Positions 16,438-27,353 are shown, numbered from the stretch's first letter. The stretch is 64,000 nucleotides of DNA from Marivivens donghaensis (GCF_023541015.1 NZ_JALNPR010000004.1:274739-338738); one strand, 5' to 3'. Numbers and translations are program-made. Notes: a model not told the origin generated them from the letters alone.

Positions 16438-17715
16438 TTACCCGTTGCTGCGCAGAATGTGACCCGCTAAATAGAGCGAGCCGCAAATCAGAATACGAGC
16501 GGCAGGATCTGCTTTGACGATCTCCACGATTGCGTCGGCTGTCGAATTTGCGGTCTTCACTTTGGCGAAACCTGCCTCACGCGCTGCATTCGCTGTGGTG
16601 TCCGCTGGAAGAGTATTGATCTCATCGGGGATCGAAATTGCGGTGAGACTTTGCGCGACATCAGCCAGCGGGCGCATGTAGCCCGTTACGTCCTTAGTGT
16701 TCAGCATGCCGCAAATCAGATGGGTCGGGCGCTGCGGTAGGCGGGACAGTGTTTTGGCAACAGCTTCGCCACCCGCTGGGTTATGCCCGCCGTCCAGCCA
16801 GAGCTCACAATTGCCAGCCAAATCGATAAGCGGCCCCGCTTTCAGACGCTGCATCCGTGCGGGCCATTCGGCTTTGGTTACAGCGGCCTCAGTCGCAACG
16901 CTCGACATGCCAAGCATTCGCAAAGCTGCAATCGCGGCGCCAGCGTTCTGGATCTGGTGCGGGCCAGGCAGGTTGGGGAGCGGTAGATCGCAGAGGCCCT
17001 GTTCGTCCTGATAGACCATGCGGCCATGCTCTTCGCTAATGTGCCACTGCTGCCCGCAGGCAGAGATCGGCGCGCCGAGGCGGCCAGCCGTTGTTTCGAT
17101 CACGTCCATGGATTCATCTTGCTGCGGGCCCACGATGACAGGCACGCCGCGTTTAATGATGCCTGCCTTTTCGCCGGCAATCGCAGTCAGGGTCGAACCA
17201 AGGAACTGTTCGTGGTCAATCGAAATTGGTGTCAGGATCGAGAGAGCGGGTTTCTCCACAACGTTCGTTGCGTCCAGACGACCACCTAAGCCGACCTCTA
17301 GCAGAGTGTAGTCCGCAGGTGTGCGTGCCATCGCTAGGATCGCGGCGCAGGTGGTGATTTCGAAATAGGTAATCGGCTCACCGCCATTGGCGGCGTAGCA
17401 TTCGTCCAGAACTTCGGTGAGGTAACTTTCCGAGATCAGCTCACCCGCCAACCGAATGCGCTCGTGGAACCGTGCGAGGTGCGGCGAGGTATAGGCGTGA
17501 ACCTTTTTACCTTCCGCCTCTAAGCCAGCGCGGATCATGGCCTGCGTCGACCCTTTGCCGTTCGTTCCAGCAAGGTGGATGACGGGCGGCAAATCATTCT
17601 GCGGATTGCCAAGAGCATCCAGCAAACGCCAAACGCGGTCCAAAACAAGGTCGATGACCTTGGGGTGCAAGGCCATCATCCGTTCGAGAATCAAATCCGA
17701 AGTCGGAGCAGTCAT
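16438..17715 (-). CDS. folC: Bifunctional dihydrofolate synthase / folylpolyglutamate synthase
   Basis: A 425-residue Mur-ligase-family enzyme. It joins glutamate to dihydropteroate and later extends the polyglutamate tail of folates, using ATP. The P-loop LAGTNGKGS lies at residues 48-56, followed by TSPHLARFHERI, LLEVGLGGRLDATN, SIDHEQFLG and a C-terminal domain with WLDGGHNPAGGEA. The length is typical. It begins nine bases after the accD stop, the conserved accD-folC pairing of proteobacteria, so the two should share a transcript. Confidence 0.97.
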   Translation of the reverse strand: MTAPTSDLILERMMALHPKVIDLVLDRVWRLLDALGNPQNDLPPVIHLAGTNGKGSTQAMIRAGLEAEGKKVHAYTSPHLARFHERIRLAGELISESYLTEVLDECYAANGGEPITYFEITTCAAILAMARTPADYTLLEVGLGGRLDATNVVEKPALSILTPISIDHEQFLGSTLTAIAGEKAGIIKRGVPVIVGPQQDESMDVIETTAGRLGAPISACGQQWHISEEHGRMVYQDEQGLCDLPLPNLPGPHQIQNAGAAIAALRMLGMSSVATEAAVTKAEWPARMQRLKAGPLIDLAGNCELWLDGGHNPAGGEAVAKTLSRLPQRPTHLICGMLNTKDVTGYMRPLADVAQSLTAISIPDEINTLPADTTANAAREAGFAKVKTANSTADAIVEIVKADPAARILICGSLYLAGHILRSNG

Positions 17716-17724
17716 TTGATTTGG

Positions 17725-18630
17725 TTATTCCGCTTTTGCAGGTTGTTCAGCAGGCGCAGGAAGGTCAGCCGCGACAACAGCATCCATGCCCATAAGCATT
17801 CGGATGATTTGCGCCAGTTCTTCCTTTTGCTTGCCACGCGGTGTCACGCGATCGAGCATGCCGTGGTCCAGCAGGTACTCAGCGCGTTGGAACCCTTCGG
17901 GCAGTTTTTCGCGAATGGTCTGTTCGATCACGCGCGGGCCTGCGAAACAGATCAACGCGTTGGGTTCTGCGATATGGACATCGCCGAGCATCGCGTAAGA
18001 TGCGGTGACGCCACCAGTGGTTGGGTGTGTCAGAACCACGATGTAGGGCAGGCCTGCTTCTTTGAGCATATCAACCGCGATAGTCGTGCGGGGCATTTGC
18101 ATCAGCGAGAGGATACCCTCTTGCATGCGTGCGCCACCAGCAGCGGAGAATAGAACAAGCGGACGGCCAAGTTCGACAGCGCGTTCAGCAGCAGCGATGA
18201 TCGCGTTGCCGACATACATCGACATCGAACCACCCATGAAGCTGAAGTCCTGAGCCGCTGCCACGATCGGCGTTCGGAAAATCTCGCCCTCGGCAACCAG
18301 CATGGCTTCTTTTTCGCCAGTGGATTTTTGCGAGGCTTTCATCCGGTCCACGTATTTCTTTTGGTCACGGAATTTGAGCGGGTCGTCGATTGGGGTCGGA
18401 ACCTTCACCTCTGTAAAGATGCCGCTATCAAAGAGAGCGGTGAAACGGTCGCGCGGTGTAATCGCCATGTGGTGATTACAGTTTGTGCAGACGTTCTGAT
18501 TGTCAGCCAATTCACGGTGAAACAGCATGGTTCCACATTCGCCGCACTTCGTCCAAAGGTTCTCTGGAACCTCACGACGAGAAAAGAGCGAGTTGATCGT
18601 CGGGCGGACGTAATTCGAAATCCAGTTCAT
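17725..18630 (-). CDS. accD: Acetyl-CoA carboxylase, carboxyltransferase beta subunit
   Basis: A 301-residue protein that with AccA transfers carboxyl from biotin to acetyl-CoA, the committed step of fatty acid synthesis. The N-terminal zinc ribbon has cysteines at 29, 32, 48 and 51 (CGECG, CTNC). The carboxyltransferase core shows [39 protein letters not shown] and [11 protein letters not shown]. The short C-terminal tail is Pro/Ala-rich. AAAGG precedes the ATG. It is the first gene of an accD-folC unit. Confidence 0.98.
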   Translation of the reverse strand: MNWISNYVRPTINSLFSRREVPENLWTKCGECGTMLFHRELADNQNVCTNCNHHMAITPRDRFTALFDSGIFTEVKVPTPIDDPLKFRDQKKYVDRMKASQKSTGEKEAMLVAEGEIFRTPIVAAAQDFSFMGGSMSMYVGNAIIAAAERAVELGRPLVLFSAAGGARMQEGILSLMQMPRTTIAVDMLKEAGLPYIVVLTHPTTGGVTASYAMLGDVHIAEPNALICFAGPRVIEQTIREKLPEGFQRAEYLLDHGMLDRVTPRGKQKEELAQIIRMLMGMDAVVAADLPAPAEQPAKAE

Positions 18631-18761
18631 CGCGCTTGCCTTTGTTCGCTATTGGTGACCGAAATAAGCCGCGCCGCCCTGAATTGCAATCAACGCTTCT
18701 ACTGGTTGATGCCAAAGGTATCGTCGCCTAAACCGCAATGGGCCACGACCCGGAGGCGATT

Positions 18762-19337
18762 ATGAATTTGAAGATGCGCGCAATGGCTGCGTTTTGGGGC
18801 GCTTCGCTACTGGTGTCTGCATGCACTTTGGACGACGGTTTGGCTTATGGGCCCAAGTCTATTGATGTTTTGGGCGGCGAAATCGCCGTTGTTGCACCTG
18901 AAGGCTACTGTTTCGATCGAAGAGCAAGTCGTCTGGCAGAAGGCTTCACGGTGGCAACTCCCTGTGGCGCCTCTCGCCTTGCTTTGATCACGGCACAAAT
19001 CGGTGAAGCGGATAGCGCCGCCGTCTTTGGGGCAGAAAACGCGCTATCGCAGTTGATTCAGCATCCTGATGGTCGAGCTTTGCTGAGTGGGGCAGGCGAT
19101 CCTTCGACGATATTTGTGCATCATGTTCAAGTTCACGATCACCGCGTTGAGGTGTTCTTTAGCGATACCTCGTCGTCCTTGTCGGATGGCTTTCAGCCGA
19201 CGCAGTGGCGCGCCTTCTTTGATTATCAGGGCAGGATGGCCACGATCTCTGTGCGGTGGTGGGATCAATCGCCTCTTGATCAAGCACAGGGGCTGGCAGT
19301 TTTGCGGGCTGCAGCGACTGCTCTGTTAGGCGATTGA
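18762..19337 (+). CDS. Predicted lipoprotein, function unknown
   Basis: A 191-residue protein. The start at 18762 is set by CCCGGAGGCG just upstream. The N-terminus is a lipoprotein signal with lipobox LLVSAC, so the mature protein is probably lipid-anchored at Cys about 20. The body is mixed alpha/beta with no recognised domain; it contains YCFDRRASR and a cysteine in VATPCGASR. The signal suggests an envelope location. It is divergent from accD and followed by the DUF6478-like gene. Confidence 0.72.
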   Translation: MNLKMRAMAAFWGASLLVSACTLDDGLAYGPKSIDVLGGEIAVVAPEGYCFDRRASRLAEGFTVATPCGASRLALITAQIGEADSAAVFGAENALSQLIQHPDGRALLSGAGDPSTIFVHHVQVHDHRVEVFFSDTSSSLSDGFQPTQWRAFFDYQGRMATISVRWWDQSPLDQAQGLAVLRAAATALLGD

Positions 19338-19434
19338 TGTTTCAACAAAAGTGCCGACTGTGGCTTGACGGCATGACCCAACTCGGGGGATTGTCGGCAT
19401 GGTTGTGCCAAGACAAAAGGGACATTCGGGCAGG

Positions 19435-20193
19435 ATGAACCTGATCGACAAATTCATGATGCGCCGCCTGATGCGCTATTTGGCGCAGATGGTCAAAGAC
19501 GCGAAGACCAGCAAACTGGACTTGGTGCGGCGGCGGCTGTTCTCGGCTCTCGAAGTGCGCGCACAGATGGATGAGTTCATCTATGTCGCGAACGAACGTC
19601 TTGCTTTGCCGATGATCGGAGCAAACCGGTTTCCGACCCCTCGTGGCACGGATTGGGCGTGGCGCCCGCAATTGTGGCGTGGTCCTTTGGGCGTCAAAGG
19701 CATGGCCTCGGCACCGTCTAAGACGATGATTGGCGAAGAGGTCACGCTCTATCACGATTGCCAAATTAGCGAACTGACGCTCCGCCAATTGCGCAATACT
19801 CGCGAAGCCGATCTTGCCCCTTACGGTTTGCGTATGGATGTTTTCAAATTTGACGGCACCTATCTGAGCCTCGCCATCGATTTTCCAGATGAGGCCTGCC
19901 ACGGCCTCACGATGAAGCATCTTGTCCGCTGTGACCCGATTATCGAGACGGAAAAGCCGCTCGAGATTTTTGCGCGATTGAACATCAAGCACGGCCCCAA
20001 CGTTGAACAGATTGTCCGCGAACTGCCGTTGGGGACGAGCAGCCAAATGGTCGAGTTTGATCTTGGGTATTCAAAGCTCAATGAGAAGCGGATCGAGAAA
20101 GTTTGGATGGACCTCATTTTCGAAGGCCCGTCTATGAATCAGGTAACGGTACGTGACCTCACGCTCTGCCGTTATCCTCGTGCTGAATTCTAA
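19435..20193 (+). CDS. DUF6478-like protein, restricted to Rhodobacteraceae
   Basis: A 252-residue soluble protein with an N-terminal basic helical segment (MMRRLMRYLAQMVKDAK, RRRLFSALEVRAQMDEFIYVANERL) followed by a beta-rich body (DWAWRPQLWRGPLGVKG, EVTLYHDCQISELTLRQL, LEIFARLNIKHGPNVEQIVRE, KVWMDLIFEGPSMNQV). I associate this layout with DUF6478 but cannot check it. No function is known. ATG 19435 is chosen because the 12 residues before it in the longer frame (from ATG 19399) look non-protein-like. The next gene follows after 14 bases and is likely co-transcribed. Confidence 0.7.
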   Translation: MNLIDKFMMRRLMRYLAQMVKDAKTSKLDLVRRRLFSALEVRAQMDEFIYVANERLALPMIGANRFPTPRGTDWAWRPQLWRGPLGVKGMASAPSKTMIGEEVTLYHDCQISELTLRQLRNTREADLAPYGLRMDVFKFDGTYLSLAIDFPDEACHGLTMKHLVRCDPIIETEKPLEIFARLNIKHGPNVEQIVRELPLGTSSQMVEFDLGYSKLNEKRIEKVWMDLIFEGPSMNQVTVRDLTLCRYPRAEF

Positions 20194-20207
20194 TCAAAGG
20201 GACCGCG

Positions 20208-20573
20208 ATGAGAACTCCAGCCCTGACAAAAACCCGCTTGTTCGAAGGCGTCTGGGAAGGCGTCTTAACTGTCTCGACACAAACAGCGCCGTCCATTGTT
20301 GTTACGCATCTGGCGCGTGAGATTTCTGGCGTTGACGTGACTGGTGCCGAAGGCGGCTGGGTCGTCCGCGTTCCTGTGCCTGCGGATGTGCTGAGCGATG
20401 GCGTGCAGACCTTTATCATCGCAGACAGAGATAGCGGTGAAACCCTCGCTACCTTTTTCATTATCTGCGGCGAACCCGTTGCTGAAGATATTCGTGCAGA
20501 GTTGGACCTCTTGCGGGCCGAGCTCGACCTTTTGAAAAAAGCGTTCCGTCGTCATTGCGTAGAAACGATGTAA
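20208..20573 (+). CDS. Small protein with C-terminal coiled coil, function unknown
   Basis: A 121-residue protein with ribosome site AAAGGGA. The N-terminal 85 residues look like a small beta-sandwich (VWEGVLTVSTQTAPSIVV, GWVVRVPVPADVLSDGVQTFII). The last 30 residues form an amphipathic helix carrying an exact seven-residue repeat, RAELDLLRAELDLL, which should form a coiled coil. It sits 14 bases after the DUF6478-like gene and may encode its partner. No family is recognised. Confidence 0.7.
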   Translation: MRTPALTKTRLFEGVWEGVLTVSTQTAPSIVVTHLAREISGVDVTGAEGGWVVRVPVPADVLSDGVQTFIIADRDSGETLATFFIICGEPVAEDIRAELDLLRAELDLLKKAFRRHCVETM

Positions 20574-20594
20574 TTCGGTGACGCCGCGTTGTAG

Positions 20595-22667
<2,073 letters not shown>

Positions 22668-22698
22668 TTTCACAAAGTATGATCTACCCGATCGGCCC

Positions 22699-22733
22699 CG
22701 CGGACTATTCCTATGCATTAGGAATTGTCCGCG
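22699..22733. promoter_or_regulatory. 35-bp inverted repeat upstream of the LysR gene
   Basis: Arms of 15 bases (22699-22713 and 22719-22733) match in 14 positions around the spacer TGCAT. The right arm contains ATTGTCCGC, which recurs exactly 22 bases downstream (22746-22754), two helical turns away. Size, symmetry and phasing suit a LysR-type operator with recognition and activation sites. No T-run follows, so it is unlikely to be the fadH terminator. Confidence 0.5.
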
Positions 22734-22825
22734 AAAATCCCCGATATTGTCCGCTCATGGCCCAGATTGTGCCCGATTTGGCGACGATACCATGAGCCTA
22801 GGAATTAGTATCAAAGGGTCGAGTA

Positions 22826-23731
22826 ATGGATCGCCTTACCGAAATGGAAGCCTTCGCCACTGTCGTGGATCAGGGCGGTTTTACGGATGCCGCCAAAAAG
22901 ATGGGGATTTCGAAATCCGCTGTCTCGAAGCACGTATCCGCACTCGAAGCTCGCCTTGGCGCGCGCCTTCTGAACCGAACGACGCGTCGTGTTAGTCCGA
23001 CTGAGATTGGTCTAGCCTATTACGACCGCGCCCGCCGCGTTCTCAACGATGCTGGCGAAGCGGATTCACTCGTCACCTCGATGCAATCTGCGCCGTCAGG
23101 TCTGTTGCGGATATCTGTGGCTACCGATTTCGGTGTGAACCACCTGTCGCCAATCTTAGGTGAGTTCCTGCAGGAATTCCCTGACATCACCGTCAATATG
23201 GTGCTGAACAACCGTTATGTAGAGCTGATCTCCGAAGGCTTTGACATGGCGATCCGTATTGGTGAGCTAGAAGACAGTACACTTCGGGCACGCAAGCTGA
23301 CGGAAACCAACCGTCGCATGATCGCATCACCGCATTACTTCCAGAAATACGGTCGTCCGCAAAAGATTGATGATCTGAACGATCACAAACTGCTTCACTA
23401 TTCGAACCAAGCAAACAGCGCGGTTTGGAAGATCACAGCGCCAAGCGGTGAGAAGCGTCAGGTTCGGACTGCGGGTTGGCTCACTGTGAATGATGGCCAA
23501 TCGCTTTTGAACGCTTGTGTGTCGGGCCTTGGCATCGCGTACCTGCCGTCGTTCCTTTATGCAGATGCGATGAAGCAGGGCCTCGTTGAAGAAGCCATTC
23601 CCGATCTGCCTGTCGAAACCCAAGGCATTTACGCCGTCTACCCGCCAGGCCGTTTTACCCAACCGAAGGTGCGCGCGTTCATTGATTTCCTCGTGCACGC
23701 CTATGCGGAAAAAGGGCCAGATAGCTGGTAA
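22826..23731 (+). CDS. LysR-family transcriptional regulator
   Basis: A 301-residue regulator. The winged helix-turn-helix occupies residues 1-60 (MEAFATVVDQGGFTDAAKKMGISKSAVSKHVSAL spans the recognition region). The effector domain begins near residue 90 (SGLLRISVATDFGVNHLSPIL) and ends with IDFLVHAYAE. It belongs to the CrgA/DsdC-like group whose members often respond to aldehydes, quinones or aromatic compounds, but the effector is unknown. A long inverted repeat about 95 bases upstream probably mediates autoregulation. Control of the adjacent fadH is possible but unproven, since fadH lies upstream on the same strand. Confidence 0.92.
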   Translation: MDRLTEMEAFATVVDQGGFTDAAKKMGISKSAVSKHVSALEARLGARLLNRTTRRVSPTEIGLAYYDRARRVLNDAGEADSLVTSMQSAPSGLLRISVATDFGVNHLSPILGEFLQEFPDITVNMVLNNRYVELISEGFDMAIRIGELEDSTLRARKLTETNRRMIASPHYFQKYGRPQKIDDLNDHKLLHYSNQANSAVWKITAPSGEKRQVRTAGWLTVNDGQSLLNACVSGLGIAYLPSFLYADAMKQGLVEEAIPDLPVETQGIYAVYPPGRFTQPKVRAFIDFLVHAYAEKGPDSW

Positions 23732-23762
23732 TTTGCTATACAAGTTGATCCATTCAGCGGCG

Positions 23763-24659
23763 TCAGGGGCAAACCTCTGGCGCCGTTTCCAATTCCAGTG
23801 TCACAATTTCGATCCCATGAACCTCATGAAGCGTCGTGCGGATGTTCTGCCTGATCCAAGCGACATTCCCCCATGCACTTTGTGCGATAACGATATGGGC
23901 GGTGAGTGCGGTTTCGTGTTCTTGGGCGGACCAGAGCTTCAGGTGATGGAGGTCGCTCACGCCCTCTACCGCCATGATCGTTGTCTTCACGTTTTGGGGT
24001 GACAGATGCTCTGGCGTGCCGAGCATTAGGATGCGGATCACGCCTCCCATTTCGCCCGATGCCATCCACAGAATATACGCCGCGATGAGCAACGTGATCG
24101 CAGGGTCAATCCACACCCAGTCGAAAACGAGAATGGCTATTCCCGCAACGATGACGGCAACGGACCCCAATGCATCGGCGACGTTATGCAGGAACGCAGC
24201 ACGGATATTCACGCTGTCTTTTGCCATGTGAAACGTCAGCCGAGCGGTCACGAGGTCAATCACAAGCGCAAGGCTGGCTAAACCTACAACCAACCAGCCA
24301 TCAACGTGCTGGGGATCCAGAAATCGCATGACCGCCTCAAAAGCCAGCCACAGCCCGACGAGGATCAGCGAGGTGTAATTTATCAACGCGGCTACGACTT
24401 CAGCGCGTCCGTAGCCAAAGGTCATGATGTCATCGGCGGGCCGACGGGCGATCTTGCGTGCGAAGAACGCAATGAACAGCGAAAGTGCGTCTGATAGGTT
24501 ATGAAGGGCATCTGCGATAAGGGCGAGGCTGCCCGATAGAATGCCGCCAATGATCTGAGCCACCGTGAGCAATATGTTCACACCGACGGCCAGCGCCATA
24601 CGGCCATCACCGGATTTGGGATCAATGTGATGGTGATGATGGTGGTGAGAATGGGCCAT
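23763..24659 (-). CDS. Cation diffusion facilitator (zinc-type) exporter
   Basis: A 298-residue inner-membrane CDF transporter. The N-terminus carries seven consecutive histidines (MAHSHHHHHHHIDP), a cytosolic metal-collecting tail. Helices 2 and 5 have the metal-site motifs ALIADALHNLSD and AAFLHNVADALG, the HxxxD pairs that favour Zn2+, with Cd2+ or Co2+ possible. The C-terminal cytoplasmic domain (from about residue 210) contains VEGVSDLHHLKLWS. It is divergent from a MerR regulator, and its promoter has the long spacer typical of MerR activation, so expression is probably metal-induced. Confidence 0.95.
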   Translation of the reverse strand: MAHSHHHHHHHIDPKSGDGRMALAVGVNILLTVAQIIGGILSGSLALIADALHNLSDALSLFIAFFARKIARRPADDIMTFGYGRAEVVAALINYTSLILVGLWLAFEAVMRFLDPQHVDGWLVVGLASLALVIDLVTARLTFHMAKDSVNIRAAFLHNVADALGSVAVIVAGIAILVFDWVWIDPAITLLIAAYILWMASGEMGGVIRILMLGTPEHLSPQNVKTTIMAVEGVSDLHHLKLWSAQEHETALTAHIVIAQSAWGNVAWIRQNIRTTLHEVHGIEIVTLELETAPEVCP

Positions 24660-24688
24660 TTTATACCTTGAAATACTTGTCTCCTTCC

Positions 24689-24719
24689 ATCCTAATTCCT
24701 CTAGTCACTAGAGGTTCAA
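24689..24719 (-). promoter_or_regulatory. MerR-type operator/promoter of the CDF gene
   Basis: On the minus strand TTGAAC (24714-24719) and TAGGAT (24689-24694) are separated by 19 bases, the over-long spacer used by MerR-family activators. A perfect 17-base dyad CCTCTAGTCACTAGAGG (24698-24714) fills the spacer. The MerR gene starts 12 bases beyond on the other strand, so the same site can repress it. Confidence 0.78.
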
Positions 24720-24726
24720 GGGTAAA

Positions 24727-25158
24727 ATGTACTCCATCGGCGAATTATCAAAACGCACGTCCGTAAAGGTCCCAACCATCCGATATTATGAGGAAATCGG
24801 CCTGATAGAACCGTTCGATAGGACGTCAGGAAATCAGCGGCGCTACGATGCTGAAGGTGTGCGTCGGTTGACGTTTATCAAACACGCGCGGGATTTGGGG
24901 CTGCCTCTAGATGCCGTGCGCGACTTGATCGCGATGGAGGATACGCCGGGGCGGCCCTGCGCAGAGGCCCATGCGATTGCGCGAACACATCTGGATCATA
25001 TCCGTGAACGCATTGCCCGCCTACAGCGGCTAGAAGCGGAACTAGCGCGGATCGCGATGACCCATGATCATGGGACTAGTGAGACTTGTGGGGTGCTAGA
25101 AGCTCTCGGCGACCATCACGGTTGCTCGACGGATCACGGTTTACTCGGTAGAGAGTAG
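24727..25158 (+). CDS. MerR-family metal-responsive regulator
   Basis: A 143-residue regulator. The helix-turn-helix and wing cover residues 1-70 (YSIGELSKRTSVKVPTIRYYEEIGLI, GNQRRYDAEGVRRL). A dimerisation helix spans about 80-112, with a C-terminal cysteine/histidine loop. Cys78, Cys121 and Cys133, with several His, match the metal-binding pattern of ZntR/CadR-type sensors rather than CueR. It is divergent from the CDF exporter over a shared MerR-type site, so it most likely activates that gene when zinc or cadmium is high. The last 18 bases overlap the convergent OmpA-family gene. Confidence 0.92.
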   Translation: MYSIGELSKRTSVKVPTIRYYEEIGLIEPFDRTSGNQRRYDAEGVRRLTFIKHARDLGLPLDAVRDLIAMEDTPGRPCAEAHAIARTHLDHIRERIARLQRLEAELARIAMTHDHGTSETCGVLEALGDHHGCSTDHGLLGRE

Positions 25159-26067
25159 TACAGCCTCAACGCGCCGATTGGCTTCGCGTCCCTCGGCAGT
25201 CAGGTTGGATGCGATCGGGGCCAAATACCCCGTTCCATCCGCTTCGAGTTGGGTCGCGGGCACGCCATAAGCTTCGATAAGGCGAGTCTGGACCGAGGTT
25301 GCACGCTGTCGGGACAGGGCAATGTTCCCCTCAAGTGAACCAGAGCTGTCGGTGTGGCCAACCAAAGCAATCCTTCGATCTGGGTTTTGGAGCAGATAGT
25401 CCGACAGGGTCGCGAGGCTTTCAAACGGCCCCGGCCCGAGGGTCGATGACCCGCTTTCAAACCGAAGATCAGCGAGCGCCACATGCCCTGTATTTTCCAA
25501 AATTGCTGCCAAACCCTCTTCGGTTGGGGCCGCTAATTCAGGTAAAACCGATTGAATCGTTTCTGTTGTCGCATCAGCCAATGGTGCTTCACCAGCCCCA
25601 ACGCGTGTGATCTGCACAAACCCTGCTGCTGCTGTTTTGCTGATAACAAGAGCGACCGTGTCCGAAGGGCCTGTGGCGGCGATATATCGAAAATCACCCA
25701 AATCGACGCGCATATCGGGCGGAGCCGCGACATCGATAGCAAAGCGGAAATCGAAGCCGCCGCAATCTTCGGTGCGGCATTCATAAATCACGTCATAGCC
25801 TTCGGCGTCCAACTGCTGCCTGAAGGGTGACAGGATTTGGAGCGTTGTTAGCCCAGCGGCATCAATCGTCCACACCTCTGTCGTGACGGTGCCATCAATG
25901 ATCTGCATTGGCACGGATTGACCATCCCAGGGACCCGTTGCGATGTTAAAGCTCTGAAGTGGGGTGTCCACCAGAGCGGTCCGCGACGCATTCGCAGGCA
26001 TATCTATCGTCAACGCCAAACCGAACGTCGGACTACACAACAGAACGAAAGATAAGAAACGGATCAT
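25141..26067 (-). CDS. OmpA-family outer-membrane/periplasmic protein
   Basis: A 308-residue protein with a short signal peptide (ending near FGLAL). The novel N-terminal half has a cysteine pair (YECRTEDCGGFDF). The C-terminal OmpA-like peptidoglycan-binding domain spans about residues 195-308 (LRFESGSSTLGPGPFESL, ALVGHTDSSGSLEGNIALSRQRA, EGREANRRVEAVL). The domain binds diaminopimelate-containing peptidoglycan. The start overlaps the GNAT-peroxidase fusion stop by four bases, so the genes are coupled. The function of the N-terminal half is unknown. Confidence 0.9.
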   Translation of the reverse strand: MIRFLSFVLLCSPTFGLALTIDMPANASRTALVDTPLQSFNIATGPWDGQSVPMQIIDGTVTTEVWTIDAAGLTTLQILSPFRQQLDAEGYDVIYECRTEDCGGFDFRFAIDVAAPPDMRVDLGDFRYIAATGPSDTVALVISKTAAAGFVQITRVGAGEAPLADATTETIQSVLPELAAPTEEGLAAILENTGHVALADLRFESGSSTLGPGPFESLATLSDYLLQNPDRRIALVGHTDSSGSLEGNIALSRQRATSVQTRLIEAYGVPATQLEADGTGYLAPIASNLTAEGREANRRVEAVLLSTE

Positions 26068-27353
26068 CGGGCCTGCGAATGGTATTCGTCGTTAGGACGC
26101 ATGTCGGTGGCCGAAGCGATCCGGTTGGTCATGTTAAAGAAGCCAGCGACCGACGCGATGTCCCAGATGTCACGGTCTGTAAAGCCAGTATCGCGAAGGG
26201 CTTGGCGATCGCGCTCGGTTACCTTGGCGCTGGAAACGGTGATGAGTTCGGCAAATTCCAGCATCGCGGTTTGCCGCGCATCCAAATCTGCCGCACGCCA
26301 GTTCATGACGAGCATTTCGCCCAAGATTGGATTGCCTGACAATTCGCGAACGGCAGCACCATGTGCAGTTAGGCAGTAGAAACATTTATTCACCGATGAC
26401 ACGACAACCGCGATCATCTCACGCTCTAACTTGCTGAGGCCAGAGGCGGCGAGCATGATGTCGTTATACATGCCGGTAAACGCATTTAGCTTATCAATAT
26501 CAAATGCATAGGCTTGCAGGACGTTAGGGATCATACCCAGTTTTTCCTGACAAATATCGAAATATTTCTGAGTTGCCTCGGGCAGCGGATTGACCATTGG
26601 CAGGTCGAGCGCGGTCGGTTTTTTTGTCACGGTATACTCCGGCAGAATTCTGTAGTGGTAGTGTCCCACAACGTCGAACCCGAGGGAAGCATAGAGCGCG
26701 TTTGCCCCCACATTTGCCTCGGTCACGACCAAGGCAAAATGGGTCGCACCGTTTTCGCGAGCCCAGAACGCCATCGCGCGGATCATGTGGGCGGCTAATC
26801 CCTGACGGCGGAACCGCTGCGCAACTTCGAGCGCATGGAACATTGCGATGCCGTTGCAGATCCCGACATAGGCCGTGCCTGCCGGAGTATCGTCTAGACG
26901 CCCGAGGATAGTAGTCTTCTGGCAATCGGCTCGTTCCATCACGGCAAGGCGGGCCGGCCCAATTCCACCCTCTGCCCAGATGTCAGCTTGGATCGCTAAG
27001 GCAGGCCAAACTTCAAAGGTTGTGACAGGGGGCGGACGATGCGTGGCGATCCGATCAATCGGCGCGGCGTAGAGCGTCACTGGATCCTTGATCCGATACC
27101 CTTTGCCCGCCAGAATCGTGTCAAAATCAGCCTCCCCGTCGCGTATCATGAACTGGCATGGTTGCCCCAGTGCGCGCATCGCATCTTCAGCAAGGGGTAG
27201 GTCTGCTTCGCCAGCAGGCCCCGTTGCGGCAGAAACACGGCTCCCGCCACCTTGGCCTTCGCGAATTATAAAAGGGCCGACGGTGGTGCGATTGGCAGAG
27301 GGCCACGTATTTTCAATGACGTCATAGAGTTCGGCGGCTGTAGGGTTGCTCAT
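26064..27353 (-). CDS. GNAT acetyltransferase fused to a peroxidase-related (AhpD-like) domain
   Basis: A 429-residue fusion. Residues 1 to about 238 form a GNAT acetyltransferase (the CoA-binding region around AQRFRRQGLAAHMIRAMAFW, ending LYASLGFDVVGHYHYRI). From about 243 onward is a carboxymuconolactone decarboxylase/peroxidase-related domain (ALDLPMVNPLPEATQKYFD, redox CFYCLTAHG with CxxC...H). The domains join without linker at EYTVTKK. At the joint there is an internal ribosome site GGAG (26637-26640) six bases before an in-frame GTG (26630), so a separate 188-residue peroxidase could also be made. The ATG at 27353 overlaps the preceding gene's stop by four bases. Substrates are unknown. 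Confidence 0.82.
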   Translation of the reverse strand: MSNPTAAELYDVIENTWPSANRTTVGPFIIREGQGGGSRVSAATGPAGEADLPLAEDAMRALGQPCQFMIRDGEADFDTILAGKGYRIKDPVTLYAAPIDRIATHRPPPVTTFEVWPALAIQADIWAEGGIGPARLAVMERADCQKTTILGRLDDTPAGTAYVGICNGIAMFHALEVAQRFRRQGLAAHMIRAMAFWARENGATHFALVVTEANVGANALYASLGFDVVGHYHYRILPEYTVTKKPTALDLPMVNPLPEATQKYFDICQEKLGMIPNVLQAYAFDIDKLNAFTGMYNDIMLAASGLSKLEREMIAVVVSSVNKCFYCLTAHGAAVRELSGNPILGEMLVMNWRAADLDARQTAMLEFAELITVSSAKVTERDRQALRDTGFTDRDIWDIASVAGFFNMTNRIASATDMRPNDEYHSQAR

